This document shows positions 35,187 to 44,991 of a stretch of DNA of 64,000 bases, one piece after another. Both the position numbers and the translations under genes were made by a program. How positions within the stretch are numbered: the stretch's first letter is position 1; each line of letters starts with the position of its first letter. The stretch is from Miscanthus floridulus (Eukaryota > Streptophyta > Magnoliopsida > Poales > Poaceae), in the NCBI RefSeq assembly GCF_019320115.1, contig NC_089591.1, positions 21,120,502 through 21,184,501 of the forward strand, written 5' to 3'. The notes under the pieces were generated by a model. The model saw nothing but the letters and a program-made list of their open reading frames with translations, was not told the DNA's origin and searched no databases.

Positions 35187-36325
35187 TCCTCCCCTTCTTG
35201 ACAACAATCCGTCCTCGGTTTGGGATTAGATGAAAAAAACATTGTTGGTAGTAGCCAACATTGCTCCCCTTCTTGAAATTTAACATGTTTCTTTATAACA
35301 AAACTAGGGGAACTCGACATGACAAGATTATAGCAATTGCAATCCTTTGGTTGATCATACTTTTGCACAATATAAGGAGATTTCAGATTTGAACAAATAT
35401 AGACACGATGCACCATATACTCTCCTTTACAATTATATTTTCCAATAAAATGATATGTATGTCTAGAGAACCATGGCAAATCAGCATATGCATAAAGTTT
35501 TTCCTCTAAAGAACTAAGATTACACGGAACATCAAATTCAATGTAACCCAAAGTATTTAAAGAAGACAATAATTTCAGCTCATCAACTTCACTAGCATTA
35601 TGAATAACAAGTCTATTTTCAGCACAAGTACTCATTTTCAGCACACATATAGCGTGATCATTCTTCAATGATTGCATGGGTATAACATAAATATCATCAT
35701 GCAAGTCATCTTCGTCACAAGAAACATCACGCAAATCATCTTGTGACAAAGGTAAATCAAGCGAAGGCTCCACTAAAATTTGCTCTATCATAGCATGATT
35801 GGTGGAAAAATTCAGCACATCAAGAGAACTCTCACCTTTCATGAGTTTAGCATCGTGGGCTTTACCTTTGCTCTCATGATTAGTAGGAGTATTAGTTGAT
35901 TGTTCTGAATTGTCATATGAGACTGTGAGCATCTTATTTTCTATCACGTCATCCTCGCTCTTTTGTATATTGTCCTGCAAAAGGTTAGGCATAGCAGGAG
36001 GAATAACAAGAGATTGATCTAGTTGATGCACCTCATCATTTGAATTAATTACAAGAGATGGGTTAACAAAGGTTTCTCGCATAAGATCTTTCATATCATT
36101 CCAAGTTTGAGGTTTATCAGAAGGATCTAAAGACTCCCACCAAGATAAAGCAAAATGTCGTAAAACACTAGCTGCATTTTTTACCTTCCTCCTTGGACAC
36201 ATAAAGCGAGTAGCAAATATGTTATCGATGGCAATTTCCCACTCCATGTACTCATCAGCACCTATACCATCATAAGTCGGTGGATACGAACAACCTGTCA
36301 TTGTAAACACAAAAACAAGGAACAA
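34700..36325 (-). CDS. Gag-like protein, nonautonomous CRM-like element, unit B (541 aa)
   Basis: Intact 541-codon frame. Residues about 1-95 form a gag core (YPPTYDGIGADEYMEWEIAI; MCPRRKVKNAASVLRH; WWESLDPSDKPQTWNDMK). About 95-265 is an acidic, Ser/Asn-rich linker. About 265-380 is a Cys/aromatic-rich part (LEEKLYAYADLPWFSRHTYH) I do not recognise. The frame then crosses the PPT, enters the LTR at EDDEDMAP and ends 162 codons inside it at a Pro-rich tail. There is no zinc knuckle, protease, RT or integrase. A gag N-terminus suggests particle or RNA binding; the rest is unassigned. The first Met may not be the true start, since an acceptor-like TTTACAATGACAG overlaps it. Confidence 0.75.
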   Translation of the reverse strand: MFLVFVFTMTGCSYPPTYDGIGADEYMEWEIAIDNIFATRFMCPRRKVKNAASVLRHFALSWWESLDPSDKPQTWNDMKDLMRETFVNPSLVINSNDEVHQLDQSLVIPPAMPNLLQDNIQKSEDDVIENKMLTVSYDNSEQSTNTPTNHESKGKAHDAKLMKGESSLDVLNFSTNHAMIEQILVEPSLDLPLSQDDLRDVSCDEDDLHDDIYVIPMQSLKNDHAICVLKMSTCAENRLVIHNASEVDELKLLSSLNTLGYIEFDVPCNLSSLEEKLYAYADLPWFSRHTYHFIGKYNCKGEYMVHRVYICSNLKSPYIVQKYDQPKDCNCYNLVMSSSPSFVIKKHVKFQEGEQCWLLPTMFFSSNPKPRTDCCQEGEDDEDMAPSDTNNDYKVCSFLHLHSGFGYNSLGSTCTCHYLIVGSNVFHNGSSSKLNFRFVGSPIVPHWEGHNSSIRSAIEVNEYLMESLFDKLSNRSSSISISHQQGLQIINIFCRYFWRELHYRHGLVRHPWDPGPSWSTPQEDGEHLRDGLGRPPPWPPP

Positions 36326-37084
36326 ACGGTGAACGTTATCCCTACCAAATAACTATGTGGTTGCAATGGTGTCACTTTTCACAGCAAGTGGAATCGTCTT
36401 ACCAAGCTCTTACAAAGTTCTTACCAACGCAAGCAGTGGCGGTACAACTGGCGACTGGTTCATGATACCTATGAGGCAGTGGTACCGAGATTGCAAAGCC
36501 CTTTTTCTATACTGATCTGAAGAATTTGTGGAGCTTGGAAGGCAAACAAAGAGTAATATGTATATCTGGCACACAAGTCAGTAACAGACAGCAATATTGA
36601 ATAAATGTCCAGAGCACTTGTCCTAGTTGCTGGCCTATACGTGTTCCTATCACCAGTTGTGATAAACAAGAGAGAAAACAAGGATGAAAGGAAACAAGTA
36701 TTAAAGGTAGCAACGGATATGAACAAGGCAAAAGGTACCACAAACAATAGAGCTATTGAGTGTTCCTTATGTGCTCCTTTTCGATATCTTCTATTCTCTT
36801 TTACTATTTTTTCTTTTATTTTTTTGTCCAATCTTTTTTTTCTTGCTTTTGCTCTTTTGATATTTTTTTCTTAGCAAGGAGCACACAAGAATAAACCACA
36901 AAAAATTTGAGCTCAATTGAATAAAAGATGTGGCCTATAGAAAATTAGGACTGTGCTCTAAAAAGAATACCAAAACTTGTGGGCCCAGAAACTCAATTTT
37001 CCTAATCGAATTTCGCAAATCTAATTTTTGCAAACCCAGCTTTGCTCGGATGAAATAGATCTAAAATTTTCTGGCGTTCTTTGT

Positions 37085-38096
37085 GGCTAATCCCTACCTG
37101 CGCAACGAAGAACACAAGCAAGAACAAGAAAGAACGCAACCAAATTGCAGATGAAAGATTAATCTCACGAGTTGGGGTCTCACAAACTGAAGAACGGCGA
37201 AACTGTTTCTTGACAGAATAATCTAAGCAAAACCCCAAACCTAATGTAGGTGGTGGCTACTGATTATATAGCCTAAGGGACGTCCAAGGATCCCTCTTCA
37301 CGTCCTAAAGGTGTCCCAACACGTTACAAGGCCCAACGGCCCAAAAGAAGGTGTCGCAGCACCCTGACAGATTCTGGACGCTGACTTGTTTCGACGATTC
37401 CCGTTGTTTCCGAAGAGCCTTTGATGTGAAACCACTTGTATTGGCTTCCTTATCAAATTATCTTTCCATCCATATGTGTATCATCAAAAACGGAGTTCGG
37501 ATGCGTCCTGGGCGTCCATTTTATTGCAGACTGGTCCTGATGGCCGAGGCAGACTCAAACTCGGATTGGACTGGGCCTCTGGCTTGGCTTGGACGTCCTT
37601 GCTGGCCTCCTAAGGTGGTGGCCAAGGAGGAGGACGTCCAAGGCCATCTCTTAGGTGTTCTCCATCTTCTTGGGGCGTGCTCCAACTTGGGCCTGGGTCC
37701 CAAGGATGTCTAACAAGCCCATGACGATAGTGTAGCTCCCGCCAGAAATAGCGACAGAATATATTGATGATTTGGAGGCCTTGTTGATGTGATATTGAGA
37801 TGGAACTAGATCTATTTGAAAGCTTATCAAACAAGCTTTCCATCAAGTACTCATTGACCTCGATCGCACTCCGGATGGATGAGTTATGGCCTTCCCAATG
37901 AGGCACTATCGGGCTACCGACGAACCGAAAGTTCAACTTTGATGAACTTCCATTATGAAACACATTTGAACCTACAATCAAATAGTGACATGTACATGTG
38001 GAACCAAGTGAATTATAACCAAAGCCACTATGCAAATGTAGGAACGAGCACACCTTATAATCATTGTTCGTATCCGAAGGTGCCATGTCCTCATCA
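37085..38096 (-). repeat. Internal LTR, truncated (unit C)
   Basis: 1012 bp, nearly identical to that of unit B, with the same truncation point. Confidence 0.88.
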
Positions 38097-39235
38097 TCCT
38101 CCCCTTCTTGACAACAATCCGTCCTCGGTTTGGGATTAGATGAAAAAAACATTGTTGGTAGTAGCCAACATTGCTCCCCTTCTTGAAATTTAACATGTTT
38201 CTTTATAACAAAACTAGGGGAACTCGACATGACAAGATTATAGCAATTGCAATCCTTTGGTTGATCATACTTTTGCACAATATAAGGAGATTTCAGATTT
38301 GAACAAATATAGACACGATGCACCATATACTCTCCTTTACAATTATATTTTCCAATAAAATGATATGTATGTCTAGAGAACCATGGCAAATCAGCATATG
38401 CATAAAGTTTTTCCTCTAAAGAACTAAGATTACACGGAACATCAAATTCAATGTAACCCAAAGTATTTAAAGAAGACAATAATTTCAGCTCATCAACTTC
38501 ACTAGCATTATGAATAACAAGTCTATTTTCAGCACAAGTACTCATTTTCAGCACACATATAGCGTGATCATTCTTCAATGATTGCATGGGTATAACATAA
38601 ATATCATCATGCAAGTCATCTTCGTCACAAGAAACATCACGCAAATCATCTTGTGACAAAGGTAAATCAAGCGAAGGCTCCACTAAAATTTGCTCTATCA
38701 TAGCATGATTGGTGGAAAAATTCAGCACATCAAGAGAACTCTCACCTTTCATGAGTTTAGCATCGTGGGCTTTACCTTTGCTCTCATGATTAGTAGGAGT
38801 ATTAGTTGATTGTTCTGAATTGTCATATGAGACTGTGAGCATCTTATTTTCTATCACGTCATCCTCGCTCTTTTGTATATTGTCCTGCAAAAGGTTAGGC
38901 ATAGCAAGAGGAATAACAAGAGATTGATCTAGTTGATGCACCTCATCATTTGAATTAATTACAAGAGATGGGTTAACAAAGGTTTCTCGCATAAGATCTT
39001 TCATATCATTCCAAGTTTGAGGTTTATCAGAAGGATCTAAAGACTCCCACCAAGATAAAGCAAAATGTCGTAAAACACTAGCTGCATTTTTTACCTTCCT
39101 CCTTGGACACATAAAGCGAGTAGCAAATATGTTATCGATGGCAATTTCCCACTCCATGTACTCATCAGCACCTATACCATCATAAGTCGGTGGATACGAA
39201 CAACCTGTCATTGTAAACACAAAAACAAGGAACAA
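37610..39235 (-). CDS. Gag-like protein, unit C (541 aa)
   Basis: 541-codon frame with one visible residue change from unit B (Pro to Leu in SLVIPLAMPN). The two units are 2910 bp apart base for base, so B and C are the newest duplicates. Domains as in unit B: gag core, acidic linker, unassigned Cys/aromatic region, LTR-encoded tail. Confidence 0.75.
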   Translation of the reverse strand: MFLVFVFTMTGCSYPPTYDGIGADEYMEWEIAIDNIFATRFMCPRRKVKNAASVLRHFALSWWESLDPSDKPQTWNDMKDLMRETFVNPSLVINSNDEVHQLDQSLVIPLAMPNLLQDNIQKSEDDVIENKMLTVSYDNSEQSTNTPTNHESKGKAHDAKLMKGESSLDVLNFSTNHAMIEQILVEPSLDLPLSQDDLRDVSCDEDDLHDDIYVIPMQSLKNDHAICVLKMSTCAENRLVIHNASEVDELKLLSSLNTLGYIEFDVPCNLSSLEEKLYAYADLPWFSRHTYHFIGKYNCKGEYMVHRVYICSNLKSPYIVQKYDQPKDCNCYNLVMSSSPSFVIKKHVKFQEGEQCWLLPTMFFSSNPKPRTDCCQEGEDDEDMAPSDTNNDYKVCSFLHLHSGFGYNSLGSTCTCHYLIVGSNVFHNGSSSKLNFRFVGSPIVPHWEGHNSSIRSAIEVNEYLMESLFDKLSNRSSSISISHQQGLQIINIFCRYFWRELHYRHGLVRHPWDPGPSWSTPQEDGEHLRDGLGRPPPWPPP

Positions 39236-39994
39236 ACGGTGAACGTTATCCCTACCAAATAACTATGTGGTTGCAATGGTGTCACTTTTCACAGCAAGTG
39301 GAATCGTCTTACCAAGCTCTTACAAAGTTCTTACCAACGCAAGCAGTGGCGGTACAACTGGCGACTGGTTCATGATACCTATGAGGCAGTGGTACCGAGA
39401 TTGCAAAGCCCTTTTTCTATACTGATCTGAAGAATTTGTGGAGCTTGGAAGGCAAACAAAGAGTAATATGTATATCTGGCACACAAGTCAGTAACAGACA
39501 GCAATATTGAATAAATGTCCAGAGCACTTGTCCTAGTTGCTGGCCTATACGTGTTCCTATCACCAGTTGTGATAAACAAGAGAGAAAACAAGGATGAAAG
39601 GAAACAAGTATTAAAGGTAGCAACGGATATGAACAAGGCAAAAGGTACCACAAACAATAGAGCTATTGAGTGTTCCTTATGTGCTCCTTTTCGATATCTT
39701 CTATTCTCTTTTACTATTTTTTCTTTTATTTTTTTGTCCAATCTTTTTTTTCTTGCTTTTGCTCTTTTGATATTTTTTTCTTAGCAAGGAGCACACAAGA
39801 ATAAACCACAAAAAATTTGAGCTCAATTGAATAAAAGATGTGGCCTATAGAAAATTAGGACTGTGCTCTAAAAAGAATACCAAAACTTGTGGGCCCAGAA
39901 ACTCAATTTTCCTAATCGAATTTCGCAAATCTAATTTTTGCAAACCCAGCTTTGCTGGGATGAAATAGATCTAAAATTTTCTAGCGTTCTCTGT

Positions 39995-41006
39995 GGCTAA
40001 TCCCTACCTGCGCAACGAAGAACACAAGCAAGAACAAGAAAGAACGCAACCAAATTGCAGATGAAAGATTAATCTCACGAGTTGGGGTCTCACAAACCGA
40101 AGAACGGCGAAACTGTTTCTTGACAGAATAATCTAAGCAAAACCCCAAACCTAATGTAGGTGGTGGCTACTGATTATGTAGCCTAAGAGACGTCCAAGGA
40201 TTCCTCTTCATGTCCTAAAGGTGTCCCAACACGTTACAAGGCCCAACGGCCCAAAAGAAGGTGTCGCAGCACCCTGACAGATTCTGGATGCTGATTTGTT
40301 TCGAAGATTCCTGTTGATTTCGAAGATCCTTTGATGTGAAACCACTTGGATTGGCTTCCTTATCAAATTATCTTTCCATCCATATGTGGATCATCGAAAA
40401 CGGAGTTCGGATGCGTCCTGGGCGTCCGTTTTATTGCAGACTGGTCCTGATGGCCGAGGCAGACTCGAACTCGGATTGGACTGTGCCTCTGGCTTGGCTT
40501 GGACGTCCTTTCTGGCCTCCTAAGGTGGTGGCCAAGGAGGAGGATGTCCAAGGCCATCTCTTAGGTGTTCTCCATCTTCTTGGGGCGTGCTCCAACTTAG
40601 GCCGGGGTCCCAAGGATGTCTAACAAGCCCATGACGACAGTGTAGCTCCCGCCAGAAATAGCGACAGAATATATTAGTAATTTGGAGGCCTTGCCGACGT
40701 GATATTGCGATGGGACCAGATCTATTTGAAAGCTTATCAAACAAGCTTTCCATCAAGTGCTCATTGACCTCGATCGCACTCCGGATGGATGAGTTATGGC
40801 CTTCCCAATGAGGCACTGTCGGGCTGCCGACGAACCAAAAGTTCAACTTTGATGAACTTCCATTATGAAACACATTTGAACCTACAATCAAATAGTGACA
40901 TGTACATGTGGAACCAAGTGAATTATAACCAAAGCCACTATGCAAATGTAGGAACGAGCACACCTTATAATCATTGTTCATATCCGAAGGTGCCATGTCC
41001 TCATCA
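39995..41006 (-). repeat. Internal LTR, truncated (unit D)
   Basis: 1012 bp, same truncation point as in B and C, but with more substitutions. Confidence 0.87.
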
Positions 41007-42148
41007 TCCTCCCCTTCTTGACAACAAACCATCCTCGGTTTGGGATTAGATGAAGAAAACATTGTTGGTAGTAGCCAACATTGCTCCCCTTCTTGAAATT
41101 TAACATGTTTCTTTATAACAAAACTAGGGGAACTCGACATGACAAGATTATAGCAATTACAATCGTTTGGTTGATCATACTTTTGCTCAATATAAGGAGA
41201 TTTCAGATTTGAACAAATATAGACACGATGCACCATATACTCTCCTTTATAATTATATTTTCCAATAAAATGATATGTATGTCTAGAGAACCATGGCAAA
41301 TCAGCATATGCATAAAGTTTCTCCTCTAAAGAACTAAGATTACACGGAACATCAAATTCAATGTAACCCAAAGTATTTAAAGAAGACAACAATTTCATCT
41401 CATCAACTTCACTAGCATTATGAATAACAAGTCTATTTTTAGCATAAGTGCTCATTTTTAGCACACATATAGCATGATCATTCTTCAATGATTGCATGGG
41501 TATAACATAAATATCATCATGCAAGTCATCTTTGTCATAAGAAACATCAAGCAAGTCATCTTTTGACAAAGGTAAATCAAGCGAATGCTCCACTAAAATT
41601 TGCTCTATCATAGCATGATTGGTGGAAAAATTCAGCACATCAAGAGAACTCTCACCTTCTGTGAGTTTAGCATCATGGGCATTACCTTTGCTCTCATGTT
41701 CAGCAGGGGTAATAGTTGATGGTTCTGAATTTTCACATGAGGCTGTGAGCTTCTCATTTTCTGTCACGTCATCCTTGCTCTTTTCTACATTGTCCTGCAA
41801 AAGGTTAGGCATAGCAGGAGGAATAACAACTGACTCTTCCTCTAAATGGTGCACCTCATCATATGAAGTCAAAACAGGAGGTGGATTAACAAAGGTTTCT
41901 CGCATAAGAAGTTTCATATCATTCCAAGTTTGAGGTTTATCAGAAGGATCTAAAGACTCCCACCAAGATAAAGCAGAATGTCGTAAAACACTAGTTGCAT
42001 TTTTTACCTTCCTCCTTGGACACATAAAGCGAGTAGCAAATATGTTATCGATGGCAATTTCCCACTCCATGTACTCATCAGCACCTATACCATCATAAGT
42101 CGGTGGATACGAACAACCTATCATTGTAAACACAAAAACAAGGAACAA
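40520..42148 (-). CDS. Gag-like protein, unit D (542 aa)
   Basis: The most divergent copy and the one nearest the 5' LTR. The gag core is nearly identical to B and C, while the linker differs at many positions (for example VLTSYDEVHHLEEESVVIPP against VINSNDEVHQLDQSLVIPP) with one codon gained, yet the frame stays open. That pattern suggests the sequence was under coding selection before or between duplications. It also runs into the LTR and lacks pol domains. Confidence 0.78.
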   Translation of the reverse strand: MFLVFVFTMIGCSYPPTYDGIGADEYMEWEIAIDNIFATRFMCPRRKVKNATSVLRHSALSWWESLDPSDKPQTWNDMKLLMRETFVNPPPVLTSYDEVHHLEEESVVIPPAMPNLLQDNVEKSKDDVTENEKLTASCENSEPSTITPAEHESKGNAHDAKLTEGESSLDVLNFSTNHAMIEQILVEHSLDLPLSKDDLLDVSYDKDDLHDDIYVIPMQSLKNDHAICVLKMSTYAKNRLVIHNASEVDEMKLLSSLNTLGYIEFDVPCNLSSLEEKLYAYADLPWFSRHTYHFIGKYNYKGEYMVHRVYICSNLKSPYIEQKYDQPNDCNCYNLVMSSSPSFVIKKHVKFQEGEQCWLLPTMFSSSNPKPRMVCCQEGEDDEDMAPSDMNNDYKVCSFLHLHSGFGYNSLGSTCTCHYLIVGSNVFHNGSSSKLNFWFVGSPTVPHWEGHNSSIRSAIEVNEHLMESLFDKLSNRSGPIAISRRQGLQITNIFCRYFWRELHCRHGLVRHPWDPGLSWSTPQEDGEHLRDGLGHPPPWPPP

Positions 42149-42912
42149 ATAGTGAAGATTATCCCTAATAATCCTACTACGCAGGTGGAGTGGTGCTGCC
42201 TCTCAAGATCACAGCAAAAGGAAACACCTTATCAAGCTCTTACAAGGTTCTTACCAACGCAAAGCAGTGGACGGTACAACCGGTGGCTGGTACATGATAC
42301 CTATGAGGGTGTGACACCAAGATTGCAAGGGTCTTTTTCTATACCGATCTGAAGTATATGTGGAGCTTAGGAGGCACACAAAAAAACAAATATGTATATG
42401 TGGCACACAAGTCAGTGACAGACAGCAATATTGAATAAATGTCCAGAGCACTTGTCCTAGTTGCTGGCCTATACGTGTTCCTATCACCAGTTGTGATAAA
42501 CAAGAGAGGAAACGAGGATGAAAGGAAACAAGTATTAAAGGTAGCAATGGATATGAACAAGGCAAAAGGTACCACAAACAATAGAGCTATTGAGTGTTCC
42601 TTATGTGCTTCTTTTTGATATCTTCTATTCTCTTTTACTATTTTTTTCTTTTTTTTTGTCCAATATTTTTTTCTTGCTTTTGCTCTTTTGATATTTTTTC
42701 TCAGCAAGGAGCACACAAGAATAAACCACAAAAAATTTGAGCTCAATTGAATAAAAGATGTGGCCTATAGAAAATTAGGACTGTGCTCTAAAAAGCATAC
42801 CAAAACTTGTAGGCCCAGAAACTCAATTTTCCTAATCGAATTTCACAAATCTAATTTTTGTGAACCCAGCAACGCTGGGATGAAATAGATCTAAAATTTT
42901 CTGGCGTTCTCC
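42149..42912 (-). other. 5' internal region of unit D
   Basis: Noncoding leader part shared with units A-C. A donor-like TTG/GTAAGA occurs near 42262 and an acceptor-like site at the ORF start, but joining them does not give a frame shared by all units. Confidence 0.55.
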
Positions 42913-43883
42913 GTAGATATAAAATTTTTCCCGTTTCGAGTTCGGATGCAAAAGTTATGACTGTTTTAAGGAAGCTGCTCGAATAAGGGTTTTAGTGGAC
43001 ACAAGATGCAAACCGATGGTGATACGGAATAGCGGTGGGTGAAGGGATCAACACAAACTAGAAAAGAACACAATCTAAACCAGCAACAAGAATTTGACCT
43101 AGGACACAAACTCAACAAAGCGGACTCTGAAACTGAAATATGCAAAGGCTATGGCGCGAAAGGTTCTAGGACAGGAAAAACGAGTATGGCACTGGACTAT
43201 AGGATGAATGCGAAACACTCAAGTGAGGGAATAAATGTGAACCTGATGGTATACCTTAGCTCTGATTACCACTTAATGGGGATGGGGATCCCGATCTTCT
43301 GTCAGGTGATAGTAACTATCGTTGTGGCGGAGAATGACACACCGATCCGGCTTCAGATCGAAAGATCGAACCCTGTAATCTTAGCACCATAGCTCCTCTG
43401 TAGATATAAAATTTTCTCCGTTTCGAGTTCGGATGCAAAAGTTATGACTGTTTTACGGAATCTGCTCGAATAAGGGTTTTAGTGGACACAAGATGCAAAC
43501 CGATGGTGATACAGAATAACGGTGGGTGGAGGGATCAACACAAACTAGAAAAGAACACAATCTAAACCAGCAACAAGACTTTGACCTAGGACATAAACTC
43601 AACAACAGAATCTGAAACTGAAATATGCAAAGGCTATGGCACGGAAGGTTCTAGGATAGGAAATAAAAGTATGGCATTGGACTATAGGACGAATGCAAAA
43701 CTCTCAAACTAGGGAATAAAAGTGAACCTGACGGTATACCTTAGCTCTGATACCACTTAATGGGGACGGGGTTCCCGATCTTCCGTCAAGTGATGGTAAC
43801 TATCGTTGTGGCGGAGAATGACACACCGATCCGGCTTCAGATCGAAAGATCGAACCCTGCAATCTTAGCACCACAGCTCCTCT
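42913..43883 (-). repeat. 487-bp tandem duplication of LTR end, PBS and leader
   Basis: Two direct copies, 42913-43399 and 43400-43883. Each holds the last about 125 bases of the LTR, the PBS and the adjacent leader. The PBS in the copy farther from the 5' LTR has an extra base (complement of 43259-43271, TGGTAATCAGAGC); the other is perfect. Confidence 0.85.
43744..43755 (-). other. Primer binding site of the array element
   Basis: On the minus strand TGGTATCAGAGC (initiator tRNA-Met type) begins 2 nt after the LTR end CCCCATTA. It is the only intact PBS in the 13.8-kb structure. Confidence 0.92.
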
Positions 43884-44938
43884 GGTTATCAACCAAGTCA
43901 TGAACCAAGTTGACCTCACCAAGAAGGCTAATTCCTGCCTACGCAACGAAGAACACAAGCAAGAACAAGAAAGAAAGCAACCAAATTGCAGATGAATGAT
44001 TAATCTCACGAGTTGGGGTCTCACAAACCGAAGAACGGCGAAACTGTTTCTTGACAGAATAATCTAAGCAAAACCCCAAACCCTAAAGTAGGTGGTGGCT
44101 ACTGATTATATAGCCTAAGGGACGTCCAAGGATCCCTCTTCATGTCCTAAAGGTGTCCCAACACGTTACAAGGTCCAACGGCTCAAAAGAAGGTGTCACA
44201 GCACCCTGATAGATTCTGGACGCTGACTTGTTTTGACAATTCCCGTTGATTCCAAAGAGCTTTTGATGTGAAACCACTTGGATTGGCTTCCTTATCAAAT
44301 TATCTTTCCATCCATATGTGGATCATTGAAAACGGAGTTCGGATGTGTCCTGGGCGTCCGTTTTATTGCAGACTGGTCCTGATGACCGAGGCAGACTCGA
44401 ACTCGGATTGGACTGGGCCTCTGGCTTGGCTTGGACGTCCTTACTGGCCTCCTAAGGTGGTGGCCAAGGAGGAGGATGTCCAAGGACATCTCTTAGGTGT
44501 TCTCCATCTTCTTGGGGCATGCTCCAACTTGGGCCTAGGTCCCAAAGATGTCTAACAAGCCTATGACGATAGTGTAGCTCCTGCCAGAAATAGCGATAGA
44601 ATATATTGATGATTTGGAGGCCTTGTTGATGTGATATTGAGATGGAACCAGATCTATTTGAAAGCTTATCAAACAAGCTTTCCATCAAGTGCTCATTGAC
44701 CTCGATCGCACTCCGGATGGATGAGTTATGGCCTTCCCAATGAGGCACTATCGGGCTGCCGACGAACCGAAAGTTCAACTTTGATGAACTTCCATTATGA
44801 AACACATTTGAACCTACAATCAAATAGTGACATGTACATGTGGAACCAAGTGAATTATAACCAAAGCCACTATGCAAATGTAGGAACGAGCGCACCTTAT
44901 AATCATTGTTCGTATCCAAAGGTGCCATGTCCTCATCA
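43758..44938 (-). repeat. Full 5' LTR of the array element
   Basis: 1181 bp, the same length as the 3' LTR. It starts TGATGAGGAC at 44938 and ends CCCCATTA at 43758. A TATA box (TATATAAT, complement of 44105-44112) drives leftward transcription. The 5-bp flank GACGC follows at 44939-44943. Confidence 0.88.
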
Positions 44939-44991
44939 GACGCCACTGCCCCACGCCGAATCAATGCTGTTGATCTACCCCACCTCACGCC
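44939..44991. other. Short target remnant between array and solo LTR
   Basis: 53 bases including the right target duplication GACGC; probably continuation of the sequence left of 31090. Confidence 0.5.

Larger units (their letters stand above)
31095..44938 (-). mobile_element. Tandemly amplified nonautonomous CRM-like LTR retrotransposon (13.8 kb)
   Basis: A minus-strand element with a full 5' LTR (43758-44938), PBS, leader, gag-like ORF, and a full 3' LTR (31095-32275), each LTR 1181 bp. Between them lie three extra truncated LTRs (34175-35186, 37085-38096, 39995-41006), so the order is LTR-int-LTR-int-LTR-int-LTR-int-LTR with an exact 2910-bp period in the middle. LTRs start TGATGAGGACATGG, close to the start I know for CRM-clade elements, and the ORF runs into the LTR as in CRM. 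The flanks GATGC (31090-31094) and GACGC (44939-44943) differ by one transition, indicating one insertion followed by expansion in place. No protease, RT, RNase H or integrase is encoded. Confidence 0.85.

Noticed and set aside
36301..36480. GT-AG intron joining an upstream ATG (near 36461) to the gag-like ORF in the array units
   Set aside because: A donor-like TTGGTAAGA and a pyrimidine-rich acceptor TTTACAATGACAG are present, but joining them gives different phases in units B and D and neither restores the gag frame. Not supported without RNA data.
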